64,000 bases of DNA from an uncultured Prevotellaceae bacterium (lineage in GTDB: Bacteria; Bacteroidota; Bacteroidia; Bacteroidales; Bacteroidaceae): positions 7,556 through 71,555 of the forward strand of contig UQST01000011.1 of the NCBI GenBank assembly GCA_900543815.1, given 5' to 3'. The notes below the pieces were generated by a model. That model saw nothing but the letters and a program-made list of their open reading frames with translations. It made no database searches and was not told the origin of the DNA. Within the stretch, counting starts at the first letter, position 1, and each line of letters opens with the position of its first letter. The translations under genes and the position numbers were made by a program. Below, in pieces: positions 26,924-35,171 of this stretch.

Positions 26924-28332
26924 ATCTTCTCTGCTATTTCAATGGCTTTGCGCAAGGCTCCCAACTTGTTGTTCACCTCCTGCAACTCATATTCCACATC
27001 GCTCTTGGCCACAATGCCTCCGCCTGCCTGGAACCACAATTCACCATTGCGACTCACAAAGGTGCGTATGGTGATGGCCTGGTTGAGACTGCGGTTGAAG
27101 CCTATGAAGCCCACGCAACCGCCATAGGCTCCGCGGCAATGCGGCTCATACTGGCTGATCAGTTGCATGGCTCTCACCTTAGGTGCACCCGACAGAGTGC
27201 CTGCCGGGAAGGTGTCGATGAAGGCTTGCACCGCATCGCACCCCTCATCGAGGATTCCGCTCACACGGCTCACCAAATGGATGACGTGGCTGTAGAACTG
27301 CATATCCTTGTAGAACTCCACCTTCACAGCGTGGCAGTTTCGGCTCAGATCGTTGCGTGCCAGATCTACCAGCATCACGTGTTCGGCATTCTCCTTGGGA
27401 TCGTTGCGCAGGTATTCGGCATTGCGGCGGTCTGTCTCGGGGGTGCCTGTACGCTTGGTGGTACCTGCTATGGGGTCGATATACGCTTTGCGTCCCTCGA
27501 TGCGGCAGTGTGTTTCGGGGCTGGAACCGAATATGCGAAAGCCTCCGAAGTCGAAGTAGAACAGGTAGGGGCTGGGATTGATGCTCCTCAAGGCTCGATA
27601 GAGCTTGAAGTCATCGCCCTCATAACGCTGCTTGAAGCGGCGCGAGAGCACTATCTGAAACACATCGCCGCGCAGGCAGTGTGCTATTCCGCGGCGTATG
27701 TTCTCGCGATGCTCATCGTCGGTGAGCGTACTCCAGCAGTCTCCCACGGGGTGGAAGTCAAACGGGCGCACCATAGTGGCGCTGTTGATAATCCGCTCCA
27801 GGTCGGCCAGATGGTCGGTGGCTCCGTCGGGCAAGAGCTGCATGATGATCAACTCATTGCGGAAGTGGTCGAAGATGATGGTGTCGCGGAACAACAGGTA
27901 GAGCACATCGGGAGCATCGTTTTCGGCCTAAGTCTCATCCTTCACCTGTATGTTCTCAAAGTAGCGCACGGCATTGAACGAGGTGTAACCCCACAGTCCG
28001 CATGCCTCCTGTCTGTCACCCTCGATGGTGAAAGCGTCCAGAAAGCGGTTGATGAGCTGGGCGGTGCCAAACTCGCTGGTCATCGCATGCTCCTCGCAGG
28101 TTCCGTCGGGAAAGCGCAGGAGTCCCATGCCGTGGGATACACTCACCGATGCTATGGGATGGGCAGAGATGAATGACTTGGCATTTTCGCTGCCATGATA
28201 GTCCGAGCTCTCCATAAGCGCACTTTGGGGAGACAGATCGCGCATCTTCATATATACGCTCACGGGAGTGAGCAGGTCGCCCAGGATACGCTTCGAGACG
28301 GTATGATAATGGTATTGCTTAGATGTTGTCAT
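26920..28332 (-). pseudogene. trpE: Anthranilate synthase component I, interrupted by an in-frame TAG
   Basis: The frame from the ATG at 28332 encodes 134 residues with the tryptophan-feedback region (ALMESSDYHG), then meets TAG at 27928-27930. It continues in the same frame for 335 codons with the whole chorismate-binding domain (FGSSPETHCRI, PIAGTTKRTG, LVDLARNDLSRN and FPAGTLSGAPKVRAM). With the TAG counted as one residue the total is 470, normal for the family, and nothing is missing or shifted. TAG may derive from CAG (Gln) by one transition. TAG ends pyrI, rarA and the AraC gene here, so it is not generally recoded. A GTG eight codons downstream (27906) could restart translation. Alternatives are a real nonsense mutation, a sequencing error, or read-through. 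It overlaps trpB by 14 bp. Confidence 0.88.
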
Positions 28333-29521
28333 AGTCAATCTCCTCCTTGTGTGCGAGATAGGTGGCCAGATCCTTGTCGCCCCTGCCGCTCACCGTGAGC
28401 ACCACGATGTCGTCGGGCTGGAACTTCATCTTGGGCAGCATGGCCAGCGCATGGCTACTCTCCAGTGCGGGTATGATGCCTTCCAGGCGTGTGAGTTCGA
28501 ATGCAGCCTGCAGCGCTTCGTGGTCGGTGATGGCCATCACCTGTGCGCGGCCGGTTTCGTAGAGGTTGCAATGCAGAGGCCCGGTGCCTGGGTAATCCAG
28601 TCCGGCGCTGATGCTGTAGGGTTCGGTCACCTGTCCGTCGGCATCCTGCATCAGCTTGATGCGTCCACCGTGCAGGATGCCCACAGTGCCCACCTGCAGT
28701 GAGGCGGCTGTCTGACCGCTCTCCACACCCAGTCCGCCTGCCTCACCCAGCACTATCTTCACGCGTTCGTCATCGATATAATGATAGATGGTGCCGGCTG
28801 CATTGCTGCCTCCGCCCACACATGCCATGAGGTAGTCGGGCCAGTCACGCCCGGTCTTCTCCATGAGCTGCTCCTTTATCTCGGCGCTGATGACGCTCTG
28901 CAGTTGCGCCACCATTTCGGGATAGGGATGCGGTCCCACGGTGCTTCCTATTATATAAAAGGTATTTTGGGGATGGCAGCACCAGTCTCGTATGGCCTCG
29001 TTGGTGGCATCCTTGAGCGTCTTGTTGCCGCTCTGTACGGGAAACACCTCGGCGCCCAGCATGCGCATGCGTTCCACGTTGACGTGCTGACGCTCCACAT
29101 CCAGCGCACCCATATACACACGGCAAGGCATATTCATCAGTGCGCACACGGTGGCAGTGGCCACTCCGTGCTGTCCGGCACCGGTCTCGGCTATGATGCG
29201 CTTCTTTCCCATGCGCCGTGCAAGCAGTATCTGCCCGATGGCATTGTTTATCTTGTGGGCATCGGTGTGGTTCAGGTCCTCGCGCTTGAGGTAGAGCCGG
29301 CAGCCGTACTTCTGGCTCATGCGCTCGGCCAAGTACAGTGGACTGGGCCGGCCCACGTAGTCGCGCAGCAACTGATGGTACTCCCTCTGGAAGCTTTCAC
29401 TCTCAATGATACCTTGATAAGCCAGCCTGAGATCCTCCACGGTCTTGTATAGAATCTCGGGCACATACGCACCACCAAACTCCCCATAGAAGCCGGCGTC
29501 GTTCACTCTGTAAGCACTCAT
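28319..29521 (-). CDS. trpB: Tryptophan synthase beta subunit
   Basis: TrpB condenses indole and serine. PLP lysine K90 is in HTDAHKINNA, the substrate loop ETGAGQHG is near 112-119, and the phosphate loop CVGGGSNA is near 234. The frame is open to 29641, but family similarity begins at MSAYRVNDAGFYGEFGGAYVP, so I start at 29521 (400 residues). It is the first gene of trpB-E-G-D-C-F-A, with the TAATTTTG box about 39 bp upstream. Confidence 0.96.
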   Translation of the reverse strand: MSAYRVNDAGFYGEFGGAYVPEILYKTVEDLRLAYQGIIESESFQREYHQLLRDYVGRPSPLYLAERMSQKYGCRLYLKREDLNHTDAHKINNAIGQILLARRMGKKRIIAETGAGQHGVATATVCALMNMPCRVYMGALDVERQHVNVERMRMLGAEVFPVQSGNKTLKDATNEAIRDWCCHPQNTFYIIGSTVGPHPYPEMVAQLQSVISAEIKEQLMEKTGRDWPDYLMACVGGGSNAAGTIYHYIDDERVKIVLGEAGGLGVESGQTAASLQVGTVGILHGGRIKLMQDADGQVTEPYSISAGLDYPGTGPLHCNLYETGRAQVMAITDHEALQAAFELTRLEGIIPALESSHALAMLPKMKFQPDDIVVLTVSGRGDKDLATYLAHKEEIDYDNI

Positions 29522-29559
29522 CTTTCTCCTTATGCTAATGTATCCTAGTAAAAACAGGA

Positions 29560-29567
29560 CAAAATTA
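29560..29567 (-). promoter_or_regulatory. Promoter box of the trp unit
   Basis: TAATTTTG on the minus strand fits TAnnTTTG. The trpB ATG lies 39 bp downstream. No clear TTTG is seen at -33. Confidence 0.6.
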
Positions 29568-29771
29568 CTACTTTTTCGGCGTTCTGCCTTCTTTTCGTAA
29601 GGTAAAGATGGTCTTACGTAACGGATTTGTTTCGATAGCATATCGTTTTGCTTACAAATTCATAGCATATTGCGTAAATCCGCACATTCTGCAAGAAGAG
29701 GAAGCAAGGTTGGCCTGGATAGCCAAAGGTCGGGCGTGTGGGTGGCTGCGGAATGTGGTAACGGGAATTAT

Positions 29772-29852
29772 GCATGGCGGCGCATGTGGCGTTGCAGCGC
29801 GTTGCAATGGCTGATGCAGCGCGCTGCGTTGACACGTGCAGCACGCTGCGTT
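29772..29852. repeat. Tandem array, palindromic GCAGCGCGCTGC-type unit, exact 22-bp period
   Basis: Three clear units begin with GCAGC at 29794, 29816 and 29838, each exactly 22 bp apart; the best is GCAGCGCGCTGCGTT. A more degenerate unit precedes them at 29772. The unit and period match the array at 9415-9495. Confidence 0.78.
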
Positions 29853-29992
29853 TTTTGAGTCAGAATCATGCCTGTGTTCTGATGATGCATTCCTATGCTG
29901 TATTCATCCTCTCAGAGGAAAGCATTTCGTCCGTTGGGAGTCGATGCATGGAGCCTTCCTGCTGCATCTTCCCAATGATGGCAGGCAAAGCA

Positions 29993-30037
29993 GAGGAGGG
30001 AAGCGGGATGACCGTTGTGCATCTCGCTTCCCTCCTC
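29993..30037. other. Long stable hairpin downstream of the GH92 gene
   Basis: An uninterrupted 18-bp stem (29993-30010 with 30020-30037, one G-U pair) has a 9-nt loop, 75 bp past the GH92 stop. The stem is GC-rich but no T run follows on either strand, so it is not a classic terminator. It may be a transcript 3' end or a processing element. Confidence 0.65.
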
Positions 30038-30111
30038 GGTGGGGTTGCAGTGGCAGGCTGTGCTCCTGGGAGCCGTCAGCTGGTGCCTGTCATTATATAA
30101 TATGTAGCGTT

Positions 30112-32391
30112 CTACTTGGTCTTCTCTGACGAGAAACTGTAGGGAGCATCCTTCTCGGCAGTACCGCGCTTCATGTTGGGTTTGCCCGACATCTGGAACT
30201 GGATGCGTGCGCCGGCGGTGAGTTCGTCATGTGAGAGCCAGGTACGGCTCACGCTCTTGCCGTTTATCTTCACATCATTGACGTAGCGGGTGTTCTTGTT
30301 GTTGCCGGGTGCCTGCAGCACGATGCTCTTTCCGTTCTCCAGTTTGACCTTCACGCTCTGGAAGAGAGGCGACCCGATGGCATACTGCTTGGTGCCTGGA
30401 CATACGGGGTAGAAGCCCATGGCAGAGAACACATACCAGGCCGATGTCTGTCCGTTGTCTTCATCGCCGCAGTAGGCATCAGCATTGGAATTGTAGAGCT
30501 TGTCCATGATTTCGCGCGTCCAGTATTGTGCCTTCCAGGGCTGACCGGCCCAGTCGTAGAGATAAACCATGTGCTGGATGGGCTGGTTGCCGTGTGCGTA
30601 TTGTCCCATATCCATCACCTGCATCTCACGCATCTCGTGTATCATGCCGCGGCTACGCATTCCCAGATAGCTGGGCAGCACGAAGACGCTGTCCATCATC
30701 TGCACCAACTGTGAGCGGCCACCCATGAGCCGGCTCAGCCCCATGGGGTCGTGGAACACGCAGAAGCTCCAGTGCCAGCTGTTTCCTTCGCAGAACTCGC
30801 CGCTCCAGTCCTCGGCAACGAACTGGCTGTTGAAGGCTCCCTTCTCTTCGCGGCCGCACATCAACTGGCGCTGCGGGTTATATACATTGGCATAGTTGAA
30901 GGCTGCCTTCTTATAAGGAGCCAGTTCGGCTTCGCTCTTTCCCATGGCTCGTCCCAGTGTGTAGATGCACCAGTCGTTGTAGGCATACTCCAGCGTGCGC
31001 GCTACATTCTGCCCGATGCCCACGTTGCACGGCACATAGCCCAGACGGTCATAGTATTCGTGGCCCACACGACCCGATGCGCTGCGGTCCAGATGGTGGT
31101 GTGCACCGTAGGTGACAGCATCCCACAACTTCTCCTGACCCTCCACGCGGATACCCTTGATATAGGCATCGGCCACCACAGATGCCGAGTTCTGACCTAT
31201 CATGCAGTCGCGATGACCGGGGCTGCTCCACTCTGGCAGATAGCCGCTCTCGAGGTATGCATTGACGAGTCCGGCCTGCATCTCGCGGTTCATAGAGGGA
31301 TAGACAAGATTGAGGAAGGGGAAGAGGCAGCGGAAGGTGTCCCATACGCCGGTGTCGGCAAAGAGGTAGCCTGGAAGCACCTTGCCGTTGTAGGGGCTGT
31401 AGTGAACGGGCTTGCCCTGTGCGTCAAGTTCGTAGAAGCGGCGGGGGAAGTGGAGCGAGCGCCACAGACAGGAGTAGAAGGTGCGCATCTGCTCCTCGCT
31501 TCCGCCCTGCACCTCGATGCGTCCCAGCACATCGTTCCAAGTCTTGCGGCCGGCTTGTGCCACTTCGTCAAAGGACTTTGTACCCAGTTCGCCCAAGTTG
31601 CGTTCTGCCTGCTCCAGGCTGATGAACGATGATGCTACGCGGGCTGTCACCACATCGCGGTGCTTGGTGCGGAAGCCCACGATGGCTCCCGAGTGGTCTT
31701 CACGGGCTTCGGTCTGACCCTTGCGGATGTCCTTGCCATCGGTCACAGCCACATAGTCAAAGTTGCGCTCACCGAAATCTATCACAAACCAGTTCTTGAA
31801 TTCGCTGGTTACACCGCCGCTGTTGCGCGTTGTGTAACCCACGATGCGGTGCTTGTCGGGCTGCACCTGCACATACGAACCGCGATCGAATGCGTCGAGG
31901 ATGACATACGACATATCTTCCTGGGGGAAGGTAAAGCGGAACATGGCAGCTCGCTCGGTGGGTGCTATCTCGGTGGTGATGTCATAGTCGGCCAGATAAA
32001 CGCGGTAATAGTAGGGCTTTGCCACTTCTGCCTTGTGCGAGAACCAGCTTGCACGCTTCTCCTGGTCGAAGGTGACTTCGCCCGTGATGGGCATCAGGGA
32101 GAACATGCCATAGTCGTTCATCCAAGGACTCGGCTGGTGAGTCTGCTTGAAGCCCTGTATCTTGTCGGCTGTGTAGGTGTATTGCCATCCGTCGCCATTG
32201 CGGCCGGTCTGGGGTGTCCAGAAGTTCATACCCCACGGCATAGCGATGACCGGATAGTTGTTTCCCGTAGAGAGTTCGAATTTGGATAAGGTACCCGTGA
32301 GCGGGTTCACCATATCTACAGGCTCGGTGACTGCCCAGGCTGATGCGGCCAACATGCATGCGAGTGCCGCTGAAAGGAATTTAATTTTCAT
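30112..32391 (-). CDS. GH92 alpha-mannosidase, secreted
   Basis: This 759-residue exo-alpha-mannosidase belongs to glycoside hydrolase family 92, Ca2+-dependent enzymes that trim mannose from N-glycans and yeast mannan. A signal peptide (about 1-20, SAALACMLAASAWA) sends it to the periplasm. The family landmarks are NPLTGT near the mature N-terminus, IAMPWGMNFWTPQTG, GFKQTHQPSPWMNDYG, and the C-terminal GDEDNGQTSAWYVFSAMGFYPV. No SusC/SusD pair or regulator adjoins it, so it is not part of a visible utilisation locus. Linkage specificity cannot be read from sequence alone. Confidence 0.94.
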   Translation of the reverse strand: MKIKFLSAALACMLAASAWAVTEPVDMVNPLTGTLSKFELSTGNNYPVIAMPWGMNFWTPQTGRNGDGWQYTYTADKIQGFKQTHQPSPWMNDYGMFSLMPITGEVTFDQEKRASWFSHKAEVAKPYYYRVYLADYDITTEIAPTERAAMFRFTFPQEDMSYVILDAFDRGSYVQVQPDKHRIVGYTTRNSGGVTSEFKNWFVIDFGERNFDYVAVTDGKDIRKGQTEAREDHSGAIVGFRTKHRDVVTARVASSFISLEQAERNLGELGTKSFDEVAQAGRKTWNDVLGRIEVQGGSEEQMRTFYSCLWRSLHFPRRFYELDAQGKPVHYSPYNGKVLPGYLFADTGVWDTFRCLFPFLNLVYPSMNREMQAGLVNAYLESGYLPEWSSPGHRDCMIGQNSASVVADAYIKGIRVEGQEKLWDAVTYGAHHHLDRSASGRVGHEYYDRLGYVPCNVGIGQNVARTLEYAYNDWCIYTLGRAMGKSEAELAPYKKAAFNYANVYNPQRQLMCGREEKGAFNSQFVAEDWSGEFCEGNSWHWSFCVFHDPMGLSRLMGGRSQLVQMMDSVFVLPSYLGMRSRGMIHEMREMQVMDMGQYAHGNQPIQHMVYLYDWAGQPWKAQYWTREIMDKLYNSNADAYCGDEDNGQTSAWYVFSAMGFYPVCPGTKQYAIGSPLFQSVKVKLENGKSIVLQAPGNNKNTRYVNDVKINGKSVSRTWLSHDELTAGARIQFQMSGKPNMKRGTAEKDAPYSFSSEKTK

Positions 32392-32432
32392 TAGTGGTTG
32401 ATTTGATTAAATATAGGAATATATTGCTTTCA

Positions 32433-32502
32433 CAAAGTTATTCTCACGTGCAAACCTCTCGTTCGCACTGACAAAGTTAACAAAAAAAATCCCTCGGACA
32501 AA
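32433..32502 (-). promoter_or_regulatory. Two candidate promoters for the GH92 gene
   Basis: TAACTTTG occurs at 32433-32440 and again at 32472-32479 on the minus strand. The distal box has TTTG at 32499-32502 with a 19-bp spacer, a full two-part promoter that lies within the upstream gene's terminator stem. Confidence 0.6.
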
Positions 32503-32520
32503 CGAATTGTCGAGGGATTT
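32480..32520 (-). terminator. Intrinsic terminator after the GATE-domain gene
   Basis: A perfect 10-bp stem (32487-32496 with 32511-32520) is followed on the minus strand by a run of at least seven T. It overlaps the distal GH92 promoter. Confidence 0.88.
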
Positions 32521-32574
32521 TGAATTTATGACTATAAATAATGTGGAACAACGCCGAAAGCCTGCCACCGAAGC

Positions 32575-34311
32575 CTAATGACGGGCCTGCATGATGCTGT
32601 CGGCCATGCGCTCGCGCAGGATACTGTCGGCCTGCTGGAGTGCATGTGCGCGCTGTAGCTCAAAGTCGTGTTGGATTTCAAGCTCCATCTCCTGGGTCTG
32701 TCTGGGATGCTTACCCCACGTGAGCTCGTAGTAGCCCTGGCCCAGCATGTGCTTATTGGCATCGTAGATGAAACTGTAGGAGTAGATGTAACCGCCGCTT
32801 TGCTTGATGTCGCACTCCGAGAACTGCTGGCTGGGATAGAGCACCGCATAGGCTGGCTCATGCCCTTTGGCCTTGGGATTGACGTGTACAAAGTAGTACT
32901 CACCTCCCTGCTCGGCATAGGCATTGGTGATAAGCAGGCTGCTGTCGGCGGCATTCACGCGGAAACGCAACTGGCTGCCTGGCACGCCAAACCAGTCATC
33001 CACCACATAGGTACTGTCGTCGAGTGCGGTGATGCTGGCGGTGAAGGTGGAGTCCAGACTGAGGCTGTTGGACCCTTGCACCGGCGTGTTCCACAGAGGT
33101 GTGGGTGCCAGCAGGCTGCCGATGGCTGCTATTGCCACATAGAGCCAGTGGGCTATCACGCCGGCGCAGATGCCTCCGATAATCTGGCTCAGGAAGTCAC
33201 GTGAGAGCAGACGGCGGTATCCCATGGCATCGAGCATAGCTGTGTGGGTGGAGACGAAACCGCTCCAGCACATGCCCATAGCGGTAAACACAGCCACTGC
33301 ATTGTCGTTCATGATGCCTTTCTGCGTAAACTCCGGGATGAGACTGAGGGCTGCTCCCACCGCGCCAAGTGCGGTGATGGGGAACGCAATGAGCTCAGGG
33401 GCAGTGAAGCCAAAAAGCCAGTGGAAGACAAAGCTTATCTTCTGTGCCAGACGAGGCAGCAAGGCGCATCCCTGATAGGCTTGTCCCGAATAGACCACTA
33501 TCTCGTTGCCGTTGACATCCAGTCCCTCGCTGCTGCCTCCGAAGGTGAACATCATCACCAGTGTACAGATGATGAGTACGCCGGGGATGATGGCCAGACC
33601 GATATCCACACCCGACTTGCCGCCCTCGAGCAATGCACCCAGCAGGCGCACGAAGGTGCCCGAACTGGCCTTGCTGCTGTCCTGCTGTCCCAATGCCGAT
33701 GCACTCTGAGCGGCATCGGCCTCCAGTTCGGCGGCAGTGACAGCATCTTCGGTGCAGTATTCAGGATTGGCTCGACACACGAAGCGCTGCATCAGACGGG
33801 TGGCGATAATGCCGCCTCCTATGGCTCCTGCCATACCGATGAAGGGTGCGGAGAAGTATCCTTGGCCCACCATAAACACGATTACGAGCAGCCCCATGCC
33901 GAAGGAGGTGCCGAAGTTGGCCAGTGAGATGAACTGGTATTTCTTGAAGTATCGGGCGAACTGCCTGTTCTTGATCAGCGTGATGATGGCTGGGTTGTCG
34001 CTCAAAAAGGTCATCACGCATCCCAGCACTGCCACTCCGGGCAGATTGTAGAGCGGACGCATGACGGGACGAAGGAGTTTCTGCAACAAGGCCACCACGC
34101 CGAATTCGCTGAGCACCTTGCCAAGAGCGCCTGTGATGACGCACATGCCCATGAGATAGAACACGGTGTCGAGCAGCAGGCTGTGGGCTGTCTTCATGAT
34201 GGTATTGAGCATATTGGCCAATCCCATCACCGAGGACAGGTAGCCGAAGAGCAGAAAGAGCACAATCAGACAGGGTATTCCCTGCGGAATCCTTATGCTA
34301 GGTCGTTTCAT
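32575..34311 (-). CDS. Membrane protein with paired nucleoside-recognition (GATE) domains
   Basis: This protein of about 578 residues has many membrane segments. Two half-domains resemble the SpmA/SpmB nucleoside-recognition GATE domain, with FLSDNPAIITLIKNRQ in the first and MCWSGFVSTHTAMLDAMGYR in the second. A soluble C-terminal tail of about 170 residues, including charged repeats near the end, has no similarity I recognise. Known relatives are annotated only as CD0519/CD1768-like membrane proteins. The start at 34311 avoids the overlap with the ABC ATPase. The substrate is unknown. Confidence 0.82.
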   Translation of the reverse strand: MKRPSIRIPQGIPCLIVLFLLFGYLSSVMGLANMLNTIMKTAHSLLLDTVFYLMGMCVITGALGKVLSEFGVVALLQKLLRPVMRPLYNLPGVAVLGCVMTFLSDNPAIITLIKNRQFARYFKKYQFISLANFGTSFGMGLLVIVFMVGQGYFSAPFIGMAGAIGGGIIATRLMQRFVCRANPEYCTEDAVTAAELEADAAQSASALGQQDSSKASSGTFVRLLGALLEGGKSGVDIGLAIIPGVLIICTLVMMFTFGGSSEGLDVNGNEIVVYSGQAYQGCALLPRLAQKISFVFHWLFGFTAPELIAFPITALGAVGAALSLIPEFTQKGIMNDNAVAVFTAMGMCWSGFVSTHTAMLDAMGYRRLLSRDFLSQIIGGICAGVIAHWLYVAIAAIGSLLAPTPLWNTPVQGSNSLSLDSTFTASITALDDSTYVVDDWFGVPGSQLRFRVNAADSSLLITNAYAEQGGEYYFVHVNPKAKGHEPAYAVLYPSQQFSECDIKQSGGYIYSYSFIYDANKHMLGQGYYELTWGKHPRQTQEMELEIQHDFELQRAHALQQADSILRERMADSIMQARH

Positions 34312-34359
34312 ATATGATGCTTGATAGGGTATTGTGGATGGATTCTGTGTGCTGTGCAA

Positions 34360-35079
34360 TCAGTCGTTCACCTGGAAATAGTTCTCCAACTCGGCCTTTG
34401 CTTCGCCGTTCTGATTGTCGATGGAGCGGATGATATGCCCGTTCTCCATCAGTGCGATGCGCGGGCTGATATCCACCGTGTGCTGCAGATTGTGGCTGGA
34501 AACCAGAATGGTGGCGCCTGTCTCGCGGTTGTATTGCGTCAGCAGGTGCTTCATGGCTCCCTGGCTGCTCGGATCGAGGAAGTTGAAAGGCTCGTCCAGG
34601 ATGAGCAACTGGGGCCGCAGAAGCATTGCCGCCACGATGCCCACCTTCTGCTTGTTGCCGGCCGAGAGGTTACGTATGAGCTTCTTTTGCCCCAGAATCT
34701 CTCCTGCCAGGAAGGTGTGGAACTTCTCGAGCAGCTCTGCACATTCCTGGGCAGACATATTGGAGATCTTGGCTATGAAGTCGAAGTACTCATCGGGGGT
34801 GAGATAGTCAATGAGGAAACCTTCATCCACATAGGCGCCTGTCCAGTCCTTCCAGCGTTCGGTCTCCGTCACATCCACATTCTCATCGCCGCATTGCATG
34901 CGTACATGCCCATTGTCGGCCTTGATGAGATCGAGCATAAGGCGGAACAGAGTGCTCTTGCCTGCTCCGTTGTTACCGACGAGACCAAGTATCTCGCCGT
35001 CATTTACCTGAAACTCCTCAATATCGACTGCCACCTTGGGGCCGAATGTCTTCTTGAGGTTATTGATGTAGATTTTCAT
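34360..35079 (-). CDS. ABC transporter ATP-binding protein
   Basis: This 239-residue ATPase has Walker A GNNGAGKS at 35-42, a signature of LSAGNKQKV near 148 (LSGGQ is replaced by LSAGN), and Walker B LLILDEPFNFLD. It resembles the ATPases of small exporters with a separate permease. The DUF5687 permease lies 92 bp upstream on the same strand, so the two very likely form one transporter. No substrate-binding protein is present, which fits export. Confidence 0.9.
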   Translation of the reverse strand: MKIYINNLKKTFGPKVAVDIEEFQVNDGEILGLVGNNGAGKSTLFRLMLDLIKADNGHVRMQCGDENVDVTETERWKDWTGAYVDEGFLIDYLTPDEYFDFIAKISNMSAQECAELLEKFHTFLAGEILGQKKLIRNLSAGNKQKVGIVAAMLLRPQLLILDEPFNFLDPSSQGAMKHLLTQYNRETGATILVSSHNLQHTVDISPRIALMENGHIIRSIDNQNGEAKAELENYFQVND

Positions 35080-35171
35080 AATCTATGCTTTGGATAAGAT
35101 GTTGTGGTGTGCTTTGCTTGTGTGCGATTCGTTCTTGATGGTCTTTTGCAGCATGCTTCGCGCGCGATTCC

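Larger units (their letters stand above)
29522..30111. other. 590-bp gene-free region upstream of the trp unit
   Basis: This region contains the trp promoter box (29560-29567), a tandem array of palindromic units with a 22-bp period (29794-29852), and an 18-bp hairpin (29993-30037). Short open frames across it on both strands are compositionally biased by the repeats and lack similarity. No leader peptide with Trp codons or attenuator was found. Confidence 0.7.

Noticed and set aside
26920..27906. A free-standing chorismate-binding enzyme starting at the GTG at 27906
   Set aside because: It is in the same frame as the upstream 134 codons and together they make exactly one full-length TrpE, so a single interrupted gene is simpler.
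29522..29800. A trp leader peptide or attenuator
   Set aside because: No short frame with consecutive Trp codons and no paired alternative hairpins occur between the promoter and trpB.
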